Assembly: GCA_963693305.1 (NCBI GenBank)
Contig: OY855915.1
Span: 17,611,222-17,675,221 of the forward strand
Direction of reading: 5' to 3'
Origin: Meandrina meandrites
Taxonomy: Eukaryota > Cnidaria > Anthozoa > Scleractinia > Meandrinidae
DNA length: 64,000 bases
In this document: piece by piece, positions 10,614 to 22,106 of the stretch
How positions within the stretch are numbered: the stretch's first letter is position 1
Layout of the letters: each line of letters begins with the position of its first letter
Made by a program: the position numbers and the translations under genes
Notes under the pieces: generated by a model
What the model saw: only the letters and a program-made list of their open reading frames with translations
The model's database searches: none
Told to the model about the DNA's origin: nothing

Positions 10614-11880
10614 TTTTGAAATATTTTTTTTCACAATAAGCGGGCTTTCAAGGCTTGTTGGGGTGCGACATTTAATTTCATCTCCCGTCAAGTCCAGTTA
10701 TACATTGGTCAGTGGAATTACAAACAAACGTCTACGACTCAAGGAAGTCAAGGAGGGGAGGATTGACCTAACGACCGACCGAGCGAGTGATTGCGCTCGT
10801 CTACTAAACTCTTATTTTGCATTCTGCAAAAAAGTCGTAAAAATTATTAACAATTATATAACAATTAATAACATTTAAACTCGTGGTAATGTCTGGGGAG
10901 CGACTGAACTGACGGCATTAAAATTATGCTCCTTAAGATAATTATCCTTTTTTACGGCTTTACGATAGAAAGCTGGAAATTGGGAGCCCGTATAACATAA
11001 AGAAATAGTGTTCCATAAGATGGCTGACCTCGATGGCCAATTGAATTTTTAATAAAGTACGAGTTAAATCTAAGGAAAATGATCTTATTGCTCCTTCTGA
11101 GGCTGCAAGGCACACAAGCTATGTTCCCTACGTGAGACAACGCAGCGGGTGCTTCACCGTTAACCACACTTTTAAATAGTTTAATTAGCCGGAGTTTGTA
11201 TAAGTAGTTTTATGTGTTCCATTTCGTATACTGGTAGACTTCAGCAGATGGCAGGGAAGCAGACAACTAAGTTAGCTATTTTACTCCTGGTTCACAAACA
11301 GTACACCTGAAAGACTTCAATTTTGTTTTTTTTTTATGGCATAATCAACAAGCAGCGAATAGAATTGTTATTATACGACCTATGGATGGCTGATTATTCT
11401 ATTAAACTTTAACAAAATCGAAAGATTCATTTTACACACGGAAATAAAGAATAATGCATAGCGTAAAAACCCACTGGGAGTCCCATATCATACCAAAATA
11501 CGGGAATGCTCTTCGTCTCGCTTAGGGGTTTAAATAAAGGAAAAATCAACTTGATGAAGCCCAGTTTAGCTTCTGACATTTCCAATACTCGATCAATAAA
11601 ATATTTACCTGGCATCGTTAATTTGTGTTACACATAAATATAGCACAATCTCAAGTAACTTGAAATTTTCAATAATAATAATAATAGTTGCCTAAAATAT
11701 ATATATACCATATTATACCTAATGTTGTCCAAAAGGTTGTATAAAATTACGTAAGATGGATCAATTTGCATATTTGGCAGCTTAGTCGCAATGGTCCTAG
11801 TATCTATTTTTTTAAATTTACCTAAGTTGCTTGTTTTTTAATTATTTTCTTGCTGTTATTTCAGGGTGATTGTCGTCTAA
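10101..11880. other. No gene seen; (TTTA)n microsatellite
   Basis: A TTTA tetranucleotide array occupies about 10549-10616. The rest is AT-rich with only short unconserved frames. The right end is the 3' flank of peptide gene A. Confidence 0.55.
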
Positions 11881-11882
11881 TT

Positions 11883-12880
11883 TTATGCACAACAACAGTT
11901 GCATTTACTGGTACATTTTGGACAACAGCAGTTACCAATCTTCGGACCCTGACTCAATGAACGCGAGACCCGCTTCTTATACACAGGCTTGGCTTCTTCC
12001 AGGTACTCGTACTCATTAGCAGGTTTACCATCTGTCTCGGTGACCATAGTAAGAAAGGCAAACATCATCAGGAGACACACAATAACTGCGGGCTAAAAGA
12101 AAAAACGGAGAAATCATTGATAGGAACTAGTAATGAGAGAAAAAAGAGTGTAAGTCCAAAGAAAGTTCGTAAACATTGTCATCAAAAATGAACGGTAAGC
12201 AATGACCAACAACGACGAAAACCTCCCGAGGACTCCCGTATGAAAAAAGACGGGGATGCTCGTCGGTAAATGAGAACTAAACCCATAAAGGAGACCAACA
12301 TGAGCATGGTTCAAGCTAGTTTTGAACCTGAAAAAATACCGTTATTCATGGCTGATCGTTCTAGACTGCCACTCCAACACGGTTTGATGGCGTTTATTTC
12401 TTTATCCGCCACCCTGTGCGATATCTGTCGTGAACACCCTTTGTGAGACCAAAATCCGTAATATACACCCCCAAGCGAGACGACTAGCATACACGTCCTT
12501 TTCATACGGGAGCCCACCACGTGGGATCTAAACTGTTGGGAGTGGTGACCCTTGAATGGACGAAGGATACCAAAACTGAGACGAGTGAAAATCAAAATAA
12601 AGACTATTCATTAGACAATCATCGATAAATCGTCAAACAATCAACAATTAAAATATGATTACAATCTGGAATCAAAGTAAAGGTAGGCGAAAAACTGACA
12701 TCGCAGCAGCTAGCATATTTACATGCTACAATTTTATTTACAACTTCGATTTGCATGCATATGTCTCTCTCGATTTCGTCAGCATCTAGGCAGTTACAAC
12801 GGGGTGGTGCTACGCTGGGTATAAGAGTACAAACCAATCAAGCGCAATCCAGATATCTGTTAAATGTAATCTACCTTCAT
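11883..12880 (-). CDS. Secreted cysteine-rich peptide, gene A
   Basis: Two coding exons on the minus strand. Exon 2 (12922-12875, acceptor TTTCTGCAG) carries 5' UTR and then ATGAAG at 12880-12875 before a GTAGAT donor. Exon 3 (12092-11883, acceptor TTTTCTTTTAG) starts in phase 0 and gives a 71-residue precursor. An upstream noncoding exon ends at 13060 (CAG|GTAAAT). Exon 3 completes the hydrophobic signal core (VCLLMMFAFLTMV), then a linker containing TDGKPANEYEYLEEAKP, a basic KKR site, and a tail with the pattern CCC-x2-C-x3-C-x-CCC (eight Cys) ending in Ala. ATTAAA lies about 40 bp past the stop. I infer a processed secreted peptide: defence, venom-like or metal-binding are all possible and unproven. 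Intron 2 contains a coral repeat. Of the three copies this is the most diverged. Confidence 0.75.
12195..12600. repeat. Repeat insertion in intron 2 of gene A
   Basis: Sequence with no counterpart in introns of genes B and C. It contains ATACGGGAG-type phrases at both ends (12236-12247 and 12504-12512) and several short frames without conserved domains. It is probably a dispersed repeat inserted after the A/B/C duplications or lost from B and C. Confidence 0.4.
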
Positions 12881-13060
12881 TTTGCCTTCTCCGGCTGCAA
12901 TCTATCCGTGTTTCGAAGCGAGCTGCAGAAACGAATATAAGCATTAGGGCAGTGCACTAGAAATCAACTTAATTGACACGCTAGGAAAAGTGTGTCATGA
13001 ATGTGAAGATACGGACTCTCGCTGACACCGGAAAAGTCTTAACATAACGCAGTATTTACC

Positions 13061-13120
13061 TGCTAGTTAATAATGTTCCTATAAATCTTTCAAGCTTCGG
13101 CTTTGGCTTCTTCTTGTTCT
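13061..13120 (-). promoter_or_regulatory. Noncoding exon 1 and promoter region of gene A
   Basis: GGAACATTATTAACTAGCAG followed by GTAAAT at 13059 matches exon 1 of gene C and, except at the donor, of gene B. It has no ATG in a useful frame and an in-frame TAG if joined directly to exon 3, so it is 5' UTR. The cap site is unknown. The pyrimidine-rich stretch immediately upstream is conserved among all three genes. Confidence 0.55.
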
Positions 13121-15843
13121 TGTTCTTCTTTTTCTCTAACTTATTCTTACCGACCTTCCCCACTGAGCAATGAACGTTCTAATCAATTTTTATGGCAAAA
13201 TTATGCTAAGTCATCGTTACCAAGTCATCCTTACTCAGCACTTGAGTTTATAGTCACAACCGTCAGAGAAATGTGCCATCAGTCAAAATGTCATTGCACG
13301 TATTGGTCCACAGACTTCAAGCCGCTAAAGACTTCGCATGGACACGCATTTTTCTGTCGATCGATTGCCTCGACGACACCCGAAGAGTGCTTGCGCCAAG
13401 TTATTAAATTTTTTCATAATTATTTAAATTCACATTAGCTGTTAACAATACTTCTTGAATCGTTTAGAAAATTTTAAATAAAATATCCAAACAGTTTGCA
13501 CATTCCAGACGATATAATATCGTCCAGCTTTGTGGCTCCATGGAGCACGGATGCGTCAGAAACCAATCACCAGTCGAGATCACAAATATTAAAAATAAAC
13601 TCCACCATCCGGACATACTCCAAAATTTTAGAACTTGCCTGCGACTTTAATTTGTGGTTGATGTGGATAGCTCTTGGAGAAAATTTCACTTGTCGCCAAT
13701 GGCTCTGAGGATCATTATGTTCTCTCTTTCATATAACATAGAATTCACTTGACAGTTTTAGAAAAAATAGTTTGAAGTTTAAAACTTGCCGAAAAAGGAC
13801 TTATGTTAGGACATAATATTGGCTTTGTATGGTGGTGTATATTGAAAGTCGATTGAGCGTAAAATAGGCGTCCAAGTTAGTTCTGAAACGAGTATCACAA
13901 GTGGCTTTCTTTCAATAAATGATGGCTCATTTCCTGATGATTTTGATCAGTCAAGCATTTAAAATTAAAAAAAAATGTTGACATAATTTGGCTATAATTT
14001 AGGTCGCTAAACGTTCCTAAGGTTAGCAATATTACCTGACTTGTGTTATTATAAGTTGGAGTTGAGAAGGAATAGCTATTTTATAGCGGAGCACCCGTAA
14101 CAGAGCCCTATACCTAAGGAAATTCGGTAAACTCAAAGAGCTGATAAATCTTGATTGCAAGTGATGTCCGTCCGTCCGTCCGCCCGCCACTACAGCACTT
14201 TTACTACCACTATTTTCTTGTTTGCAACACGCGATAATTCGAGATCTTAATGGGGCACACAATGGTTTCCATCACTTTCCAGCCCTTTATCAGTTGCTGC
14301 TACAATTATGATATCAAACAAATGCTCAGTCATTGATAAATACTTGTGGTTATTTTCATGACGTCACTCCTTATCATAGCAACAGTATTATCTGATAAAA
14401 ACACCCTTAAATTAGTTGTAAGTGCTTATAACTCAAAAACGATCTCGAAGACCCCCATTTTTATTACTGAGTTAGGATCAGCATGTTAAGAAACATTGTA
14501 TGTTAAAAACATTTTGTGTAAGCGGTTTCTGAGCTACCTTAAAAAAACCTTGGTCTGGGATTCTCCACCACATCTACTAGATGCAAAGAGTGAAAGGATT
14601 AAAAAGAAAATTTCATGAATTTTATCGCCAAGTAGGTACATTTTCGTGCCAGACATACAAGTGCGGTCCACGCACTTGTGTTCCGCGATTGGTTTCAGAA
14701 CAGCTTAAAATAAGTCAAACAGTTTAATCTTAGCTTGTTTTCAAGCAGACGTGCCCCTCAACGTCAAAAACAATTATTCGAGAAGGTTTAAGGGTAAGAT
14801 TCCCAACTGGGGAGAAGAAAATCACTGAACTAGCTATTTCGCAACTGACACAAGCGATGAAAGCAATTATCTATTGCGGTTTTCAATAACATGCGAACTC
14901 TGAAATTCAAACCTCAACCAACGTTTTACGTTTATCGTTGTCGTCAATCATCTGAGCGGACCTCTCGGGAAACAGAAGCTCACTTCAGCCGGGTCAAAAG
15001 GTCACGTCTCTCGGTCGTGATTGGTAGATTTCGATCCATTTTATTTGTTTTTGTGTTTCAAGGTTTATTGGCTGTCGGCATAATTTTGATTGACGGCAGC
15101 GAAAAACCCAATCGTCAGATGGGCTTTGAACTTCAGAGCTCGCATGTTATTGAAAAGCGCAACGTAAAATTCGTAATGATATAATCAAAGAGTGGCTGAA
15201 GTTATTGCATTATACCAACTGCAAACGGATAATATTTTACAGCTTAACCAGGTCAAGAGACATTACTACTGTAAAAGCTCTATGAAGGTGGCTCAAAACA
15301 GTTTCCTGCATTTTTCAGCGCCTCAACTTTGACGGATCAATAACACGACTCTCTTACAGTTGACGCATCAATTATGGTATCAAACAGATGCCCAGTCACT
15401 GGTGAACAAGGTGTCACCAAACTCGTTTTTGAGTTTATTAGCAGTTAAAGCTAAAATTAATAGTGTATTTTGAAGGTTGTAATGTTGCTATGATAACCTA
15501 TTGTGTCACAAAAATGATAACAACATGTTCACCAATCATTAGGCATTTTTTGACACCACCATTGTAGCATCGACTAATAACGAGTGGTTAAAATGACCCA
15601 TCAAAATCTAAGTCTTGGAAAGTGCGGTCGTCAGCCACCTTAAGGTTTGAATTTTTTAAGAGCTTTTGAGGGAGGCATAATACAAAAAGGGGCTTATTAG
15701 AAACGGGAGAGGGACGTATTTCGAATCATATACCATTTTGGGTACATATAAAAAAGAATTACTGGACTATTTGATGTTATAACATATCTAGTGGAGCATG
15801 CGTAATCGCCCACCATAATCCAACAGTGCAAGCTCATAGCGTG
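13121..15843. other. Upstream region of gene A; no gene supported
   Basis: 13490-13710 is a diverged match to the upstream regions of genes B (about 18070-18230) and C (about 22000-22105). It shares GATCACAAATATTAAAAATA-type phrases, so gene A was duplicated with its flank. A related pair of segments occurs at 14285-14330 and 15360-15410 (ATTATGATATCAAACAAATG against ATTATGGTATCAAACAGATG). (GTCC)n lies at about 14165. The 97-codon frame at 14891-15184 has no homologue in the other units and no domain. Confidence 0.5.
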
Positions 15844-15880
15844 CGCCTACCGCCTACCGCCTACCGCCTATCGCCTATCG
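15844..15880. repeat. 7-bp minisatellite across the stop codon of gene B
   Basis: Five units of CGCCTAC/CGCCTAT occupy 15844-15878 and continue as CG. On the minus strand the array supplies the final CGA codon and the TAG stop (15877-15875) of gene B. Genes A and C, which lack the array, continue with another Cys and Ala before stopping. Confidence 0.85.
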
Positions 15881-17287
15881 ACAACAGCTGCATGTGCTGG
15901 CATATCTGGGACAACAGCAGAACTGACGTCCTGTGCCAGATCCTTCCTCCGATTCCTCTTCCGATGAACGCAATACACGCTGGAGTTTCCTCATATACAC
16001 AGGCTTGGCTCCTGCCACGCACTCGTACTCATTAGCAGGTTTGCCATCTGTCTCGGTGACCATAGTCAGAAAGGCAAACAGCACCAGGAGACACACAATA
16101 GCTGGGAGCTAAAAGCAACGAAAAGGAAAACTTTGAGAAGTGGATCCAAAGGTAGTTCGTAAATATTATTATGATACTGTGTGGAATGATCGATAAGCGA
16201 TCACCAACAACGATGAAAATAACAAGGATTGATGCATGGTTGGACAAATAACGAGATTGTCAAACAAAACATTCAAAATTTAAAATGTTAGACGTGTTCT
16301 GAACACAGTATCAGAGAAAGGGTCGGCGGAAACGAATTTCGACGCAGGAACATGGTTCGTATACAAATTAGCAACTCTCGTAACGTGATTCAGGAAGATT
16401 GGCCAGATTTTGATCGCCAAACAGTAGATGCAAACAATACAAGCTTAACACATGCAGGAACAGTGCATTAGCTACAAAAAAGGTTGCAACTTGACGGGAT
16501 TCATGTCCAGTGACTTGATCAGCAGCTGCTTAGACTTGCTGGTACATCTGGGTGCAACTTCACTAATTCCAAAAGTGCATAAGCTAGAAGTCTAAATCTC
16601 CGGGAATGGGCCCTGAGATACGTCTTTCGTGAGTTGGCTATTTTAGGACGGTTTTTCCACGAGCCAGTAGGCGAATCGTGTTGAAGCTTTGCCGTTCGCG
16701 GCTTTCGATTGGCTCGCAGGCAATTCGGGCGAGAAAGGCTTGCCTTCCAGGTAGACCTGGTTTATTTACCTAATTAGTTCCTTCGTCTATAGTTCTTTTC
16801 ATAGTCGGCCAAAATGAAGGGACTTCACAAACCAATTACGGCCGCGACCGACCACGAACGAAAGCCGTGATTTGCAACAATCTTAGATGTAGACTTCCAG
16901 CTTATAAACTTCTGCTGATACCGTTTTTCTTATTTATGATCTCTACAACTTTGTTTAAACTAAACACGGACTATAATACGCTCCCTTGAAGACAATTAGT
17001 TCTTTCACCTTTGTTTGAGCAGTTAGTTGAGAGTTCCTACGTTAGTCCTTATCCAAATCCACCAAGCACAATATAAAATATATATTAAATAAAGATCTTG
17101 ATGGCGGTTTAACTGATAGCTAAGAACTGGCCCAAATTCTAACTGCCAACTGTACGAAATGACGCTGGTAGCTGAGATCTGAGATCTACCGATTTACTGA
17201 TAGCTGAGAAATGGACTGAAAATTTACCTAATCGTTGAGACAGCACCCCCAACTTAACCCTCTTAAAAGTATTGGACAGACCTTCAT
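15875..17287 (-). CDS. Secreted cysteine-rich peptide, gene B
   Basis: Exon 2 (17322-17282, acceptor TTTCTTGCAG) ends AAAATGAAG before GTCTGT. Exon 3 (16108-15875, acceptor GTTGCTTTTAG) starts in phase 0. The precursor is 79 residues. The signal core (VCLLVLFAFLTMV) and the linker with TDGKPANEYE match A and C. It then diverges: an acidic insert (SSEEESEEGSG), only six Cys in the tail (CCC-x7-C-x-CC), a Tyr where A and C have Cys, and an early stop provided by a 7-bp repeat. The expected exon 1 donor is altered relative to A and C; a possible substitute AAAG|GTGATA ends exon 1 at 17583. The frame is open, so it may be a functional divergent paralogue or a gene on its way to loss. Confidence 0.7.
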
Positions 17288-17469
17288 TTTAATTTCACCG
17301 TCTGTAAACTATCAAAAAACGCCTGCAAGAAACAATCAAGGAGGGCATCAGCGCAGTGCACCAGAAAACAAGTAGATGAACAGGTTAATTTACACAGAAG
17401 GGAAGTTGTATGCGGTGTCAAGGTGAATGCTAAGACATAACCTTATTCTCTCACTGGCGCCAGAAAAGT

Positions 17470-17565
17470 CTAGTCTAAAGTCTAGTAGTTGTACTGTACG
17501 CATAATTGTAATTTTTTGTTTGCTGGTAATAAAGTTTTAAAAAAAATGAAATAAAATAAAATAAA
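17470..17565 (+). mobile_element. Small retroposed insertion in intron 1 of gene B
   Basis: Gene C reads AAAAGTCTAAAATATAGCTC where gene B has about 100 extra bases between AAAAGTCTA and AAATATAGCTC. The extra DNA has AATAAAGTTTTAAAAAAAAT and an (AAAAT)n-like tail on the plus strand, as expected of a short poly(A) retroposon. GTCTA repeated at its left edge may be the target duplication. Confidence 0.5.
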
Positions 17566-17582
17566 ATATAGCTCGCTATCAC

Positions 17583-17700
17583 CTTTGTTGCCAGTTAATA
17601 ATGTTCCCAAAACTCTTTTAATCTTTGGCTGCTCCTCGTTCTCCTTCTTCTTGCTGCTTCTCTGCCTTTATACTCGTCCCCAATAAACTACACCTCCAAA
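17583..17700 (-). promoter_or_regulatory. Exon 1 and TATA-like promoter of gene B
   Basis: The exon 1 homologue (TTGGGAACATTATTAACT) is preceded on the minus strand by TATAAAGG at 17672-17665, about 70 bp upstream. At the equivalent place gene C has TAGAAAAG, so the box is not strictly conserved. The interpretation is positional only. Confidence 0.4.
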
Positions 17701-19720
17701 TTTATACAGCTTTGTCTCTGATATGCTGACCTTCTTATCTACACTTCATCATGGCAACTAATCGTGTTGAGAGTTAAGATTATGGACCAATCACTATTGT
17801 GGCCAAATTATACCAGTGGTCAAAATATCATATAGTAGTATGTAGCCAATAGGTTGCATTCAAGTAATCTCACCTTATTATAATCATTCTAATACTCGCT
17901 TCAGACCTCAATTGGACGCCTATTTGTGTCAAGGCCGACTGTCTAAAAGACAAGTACGTGACAGCCAGAATATTGCTTATTTTCTTTTTTAATTGAGGCT
18001 AACCAGTTATATCACTTTTTCAATATTTGACTGATTTTCAAAGGAAAAAAGCGAGGACTTCCGCTCATTCTAAGCGATCTTATCGTCTAGCTTTATGATC
18101 CCATGCAATATCGGGGCAAATTGATATGGAAGAAACCAATCGAGATCTCAAGGTGTTAAAAATAGACTTCACCAACCATATTCAAAGCGTTTAGGATTTG
18201 CATGCTATTTTATGGAAACTGTAAATAGTTGATGGACAAACATTCTCTTCTCCACCTGCAAGTGCTAAGAGTCGAAACTTTCGATGTTGAGAAAGCTTAT
18301 TGTTGCCATTCTCAAGTCTTTCGTTTCCTCTTCTTTCTCTCTTTTTAAAATACAAAGTTTGCGGAAATCACCTTCTAAGATAAACGACTTAAAGATGCGA
18401 CAGATAAACGAAGTAAAAAATATTGGATATTATCCATGCAATACCGTACCTTTCTGAAAATAGGCGAAAGGTTTATTTTTGATTAGACGCTTTCTCTGGT
18501 TGGTTTATTTTCGGATGGGCTTTTTACAGAAAGAAAATGAGCGTTCGAATATGACCGGCTAATATAAGAAATGGAAGTAGCGTTTGAAAAATCTATGGTG
18601 CACTCGAGAGTAAAATTCTTTGAAATAATGGCATCGAAAATGACATATAGTAAAATAGAACAACAACAGTAGGGTGCTTTAATATCGGAAGACATTTTGT
18701 CGCTCTTTAAAAGCTAAAACTTACAACAAGCCAACAAGTCTTATTATTAAGATAAAAATGGCTTCTGACCAATGGCGTCTAAGATTCCGGGGCTTTATGT
18801 TCGGGGAAAGGCCTTTTATTGGTTATCGGTATAGTCACGGGGTAGTTGGGCTCCAATTATCCCCAACAGGAAATCAGGCTTTCGTGTAATGCACACATCC
18901 TGTAAAAGAAGGCAGTGCAGGCTATTGGTTTAATGTGTCCTGGCGTAAAATAAATAAAATTCTCTGCGATGTCTTTTTATGTCTTTAGATACCGAAAATA
19001 GTCAAATTATTTGCGTCTGTACCAAGAATAAACTACAATAAGAAAGGAATGCGGATGTTAATGCCACTGTTTCGTGTAAGTATTGAATGCGCAATAAATC
19101 TTAACACAGCTATGCTAGGGCCCAAAGGGCCAACAAATTTTGGCGACTAAAGTGCTTGTGCTTGCGACCAAATCTAAAAACTTAGAAGCCAGCTGGCCTT
19201 CCTGAAAATTTTGCAAACTTTGTCTAAATATTCCGGTAAATTTCCAAAGAGTTCCAAAAATTTGCGAAAATGTCCAAGGATAATCCGAAGATGCTTCGAC
19301 TATATCCTTTAAAATAATTAACCTCAATCTTATTAGTCAGTCTCCTATTCCCATACAGAGTTAATTTAGTACAGACCATTACCACGGTAACAGTCGGTAC
19401 TTAAAATTCCCAACCGAGTAACACCAAACCAGAGAACTACGAATCGGTTGCCATATGATAAACCGAGTTAACGTATAGTAAAGCTTTAGTTATTTACTTT
19501 AGCTTACTTTGTTTTTCGGCCGCTTTTAAATATAGATTCCAATTATATCTTCGCAGGAGCGTCCCAGGGGAGGGAACTCCCTCCAGGGTTTCCGGAACTT
19601 TCCTCTTAGAGTTTCAAATGTTGCAAATGACGAGAATTAAGAAAATCAAATCTGGGGGATGGAACACTGGATTAGCTTCCTCACAACTAATACACAGACA
19701 ATACAAGCTTATGCACATAT
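17701..19720. repeat. Upstream flank of gene B; segmental duplication partner of the gene C flank
   Basis: 17701-18185 matches 21590-22105, and 18186-19205 matches 33540-34665. Both carry the same phrases in the same order (TTAGGATTTGCATGCTATTT, AGATAAACGACTTAAAGATG, CACCCTACTGTTGTTG, GGCTTTCGTGTAATGCACAC). No gene is supported; the frame at 18483-18695 is disrupted in the other copy. 19195-19480 is the inverted partner of the repeat at 8388-8690. 19481-19720 is unremarkable. Confidence 0.75.
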
Positions 19721-19927
19721 TTCGTTCGTTTTTAATGCGTTCTTTTTAATTAACAATCTTTATACACTGCATTTCACACAATGTATGTTGGAACAATATC
19801 TAAATGGTTTACTTAGCTGACCAGTAGCTATGTTCTTTTTAATTAACCATAAAACTGTGATGCTTTTGATTTAACTGTTTTAATGTTTCTTGCTGTTACT
19901 TTAATTTACTGAGATTGGTTTGTGATG

Positions 19928-21267
19928 TTATGCGCAGCAACACCAGCACGATCTGTAACATCTAGGACAACAGCAGTAGGGACTCTTCAGAGCTTGTTTT
20001 AACTGCGAGCCACTTTGGATTTTCTTCATAAACATAGGCTTGGCTCCTTCCAGATACTCGTACTCATTAGCAGGTTTGCCATCTGTCTCGGGGACCATAG
20101 TCAGAAAGGCAAACATCACCAGGAGACACACAACTGCGAGCTAAAAGCAACGAAAAGGAAAAGTTGATCCTTTTAATAAAAGACAAAAACTTTGATAAGT
20201 GGATCCAAAGGTAGTTCGTAAATACTATTATGATACTGTGCGTAGAATGATCGATAAGCGATCACCAACATAGGAAGGAACGATACATGATTGAAAATGA
20301 AAAATGTTAGACGTGATCCAAACATAGTATCAGAGAAAGGGTCCATGGAAACGAATTTCGACGCAGAAACATGGATCGTATGCAAGTTAGCATCTATTGC
20401 AGCTTGACTAATACCAGAAGTGCATATTAGTTAGAAGTCTAAATCTCCGGTAATGGGCCCTGAGATACGTCTTTCGTGAGTTGGCTTTTTTAGAACGGCT
20501 TCTCCGCGTACCAGTAGCCGAATCGCTTTGAAGCTTTGCCGTTCGCGGCTTTCCAACGGCTCGCAGGCAAGTCGGCGACAAGCGCTTGTCTTCCGGTTAG
20601 ACCTGGTTTATTTGCCTAATTAGTTCCTTCGTCTATAGTTCTTTTCATAGTCCGCCAAAATGAAGGGCCTTCACAAACCAACTACGGCCGAGACCGACCA
20701 TGGCCGAAAGACGTAATTTTCAACAATTTGCAACAATCTTATTTCACGTGCACACCATCATTTCTTCGCATTAAACTATGTCATTTTCACGCGCGCAAGG
20801 TTTGTTCTAAAACGTAGCCTAGTAGCGAAAGACGATGCACGCGACCTAATCCAAGAGGTAGACTTCTAGCTTATAAGCTTCTGCTAATACCCTTTTTTTC
20901 TTAAGATCCCTATAACTTTGTTTAAACTAAACACGGATTTAAATATGTTACCTTGAAGAGAATTAGTTCTTTAGCCTTTGTTTGAGCAGTTACAGAAGTG
21001 AGCTACTACCAAGCACAATGATATATATATATATATATATTAAATAAAGATCTCGACGGCGGTTTAACTGATAGCTAAGAACAGGTCAAAATTATAACTG
21101 TCAACTGTGCGAAAGGACGCTGGTAGCTGAGACTGATCTGAGATCGACAGATTACTAATAGCTGGGAAATGGGCTGGAAATTTACTTAATAGTTCAGAAA
21201 TCATCGAAAATCTAAGATTCCAGCACCCCCATCCTAACCCTCTTAAAAGTATTGTACAGACCTTCAT
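19928..21267 (-). CDS. Secreted cysteine-rich peptide, gene C
   Basis: Exon 2 (21310-21262, acceptor TTTCTTGCAG) ends AAAATGAAG before GTCTGT. Exon 3 (20140-19928, acceptor GTTGCTTTTAG) begins in phase 0. The precursor is 72 residues. An upstream noncoding exon ends at 21485 with a consensus CAG|GTAAGG. The signal core (VVCLLVMFAFLTMV) and the linker with TDGKPANEYEYLEGAKP match gene A. The tail after a Lys/Gln-rich spacer has the same CCC-x2-C-x3-C-x-CCC pattern as gene A with different residues between the Cys. ATTAAA lies about 40 bp after the stop. Introns and upstream DNA are highly similar to gene B, so B and C are recent duplicates, yet C keeps the eight-Cys pattern. Splice signals are the best of the three, so C is the most likely to be active. 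Confidence 0.78.
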
Positions 21268-21484
21268 TTTAACTTCACCGTCTGTAAACTATCTGTTTTC
21301 AACAAAACGCCTGCAAGAAATGATCAAGGAGGGCATCAGCGCAGTGCACCAGAAAACGAGTAGATGAACAGCTTAATTTACACAGAAGGAAAGGTGTGTG
21401 CGCTGTCAAGATGAATGCTAAGATATAACCTTATTCTCTCATTGATACCGGAAAAGTCTAAAATATAGCTCGCTTTTTCCTTAC

Positions 21485-21600
21485 CTGCTAGTTAATAATG
21501 TTCCCAAAACTCTTTTAATCTTTGACTGCTCTTCGTTCTCCTTCTTCTTGCTGTTTCTCTGCTTTTCTACTCGTCCCAAATAAACTACACCTCCAAATAA
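21485..21600 (-). promoter_or_regulatory. Noncoding exon 1 and proximal promoter of gene C
   Basis: TTGGGAACATTATTAACTAGCAG, with GTAAGG beyond the exon end at 21485. The stretch upstream (purine-rich on the minus strand) is nearly identical to that of gene B, except that the TATAAAGG of B reads TAGAAAAG here. Confidence 0.5.
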
Positions 21601-22106
21601 TTACAGCTTTATCTCTGGTATGTTGTCATTGATATCAACACTGTATCATGGTAGCCAATCGTGTTGAGGGCCATATCATGGTAGCCAATCGTGTTGGACC
21701 AATCACTGCTGTGGCCAAATTATGCCAGTGGTCAAAATATCACATAGCAGGTATTAACCCATAGGTTGCATTTAAGCACTCAAGTAATATCCTTTTATGA
21801 TAATCGCTTCTAATACTCGCTCCAGACCTCAATTGGATGCCTATTTGTGTCAGGGCCGACTGACTAAAAGAGAAGTACGTGACAGCCAGAATATTGCACA
21901 TTTCCTTTTCTAATTGAGGCTAACCAGTTGTATCACTTTTTGAACATTTGACTGATTTTCAAAGGAAAAAAATCGAGGACTTCCGCTCATTCTAAGCGAT
22001 CTTATCGTCTAGCTTTATGTTCCCATGCAATATCGGGGCAAACTGATATGGAAGAAACCAATCGAGATCTCAAGGTGTTAAAAATAGACTTCACCAACCA
22101 TATTAA

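Noticed and set aside
12311..12837. Minus-strand frames in the intron of peptide gene A, one with several Cys
   Set aside because: No signal peptide. Partly repeat insertion and without splice support. Only a weak resemblance to a Cys tail, reported separately with low interest.
18483..18695. 70-codon minus frame with CCC near its start upstream of gene B
   Set aside because: The homologous position near 34090 is disrupted by extra sequence, so the frame is not conserved between duplicates.
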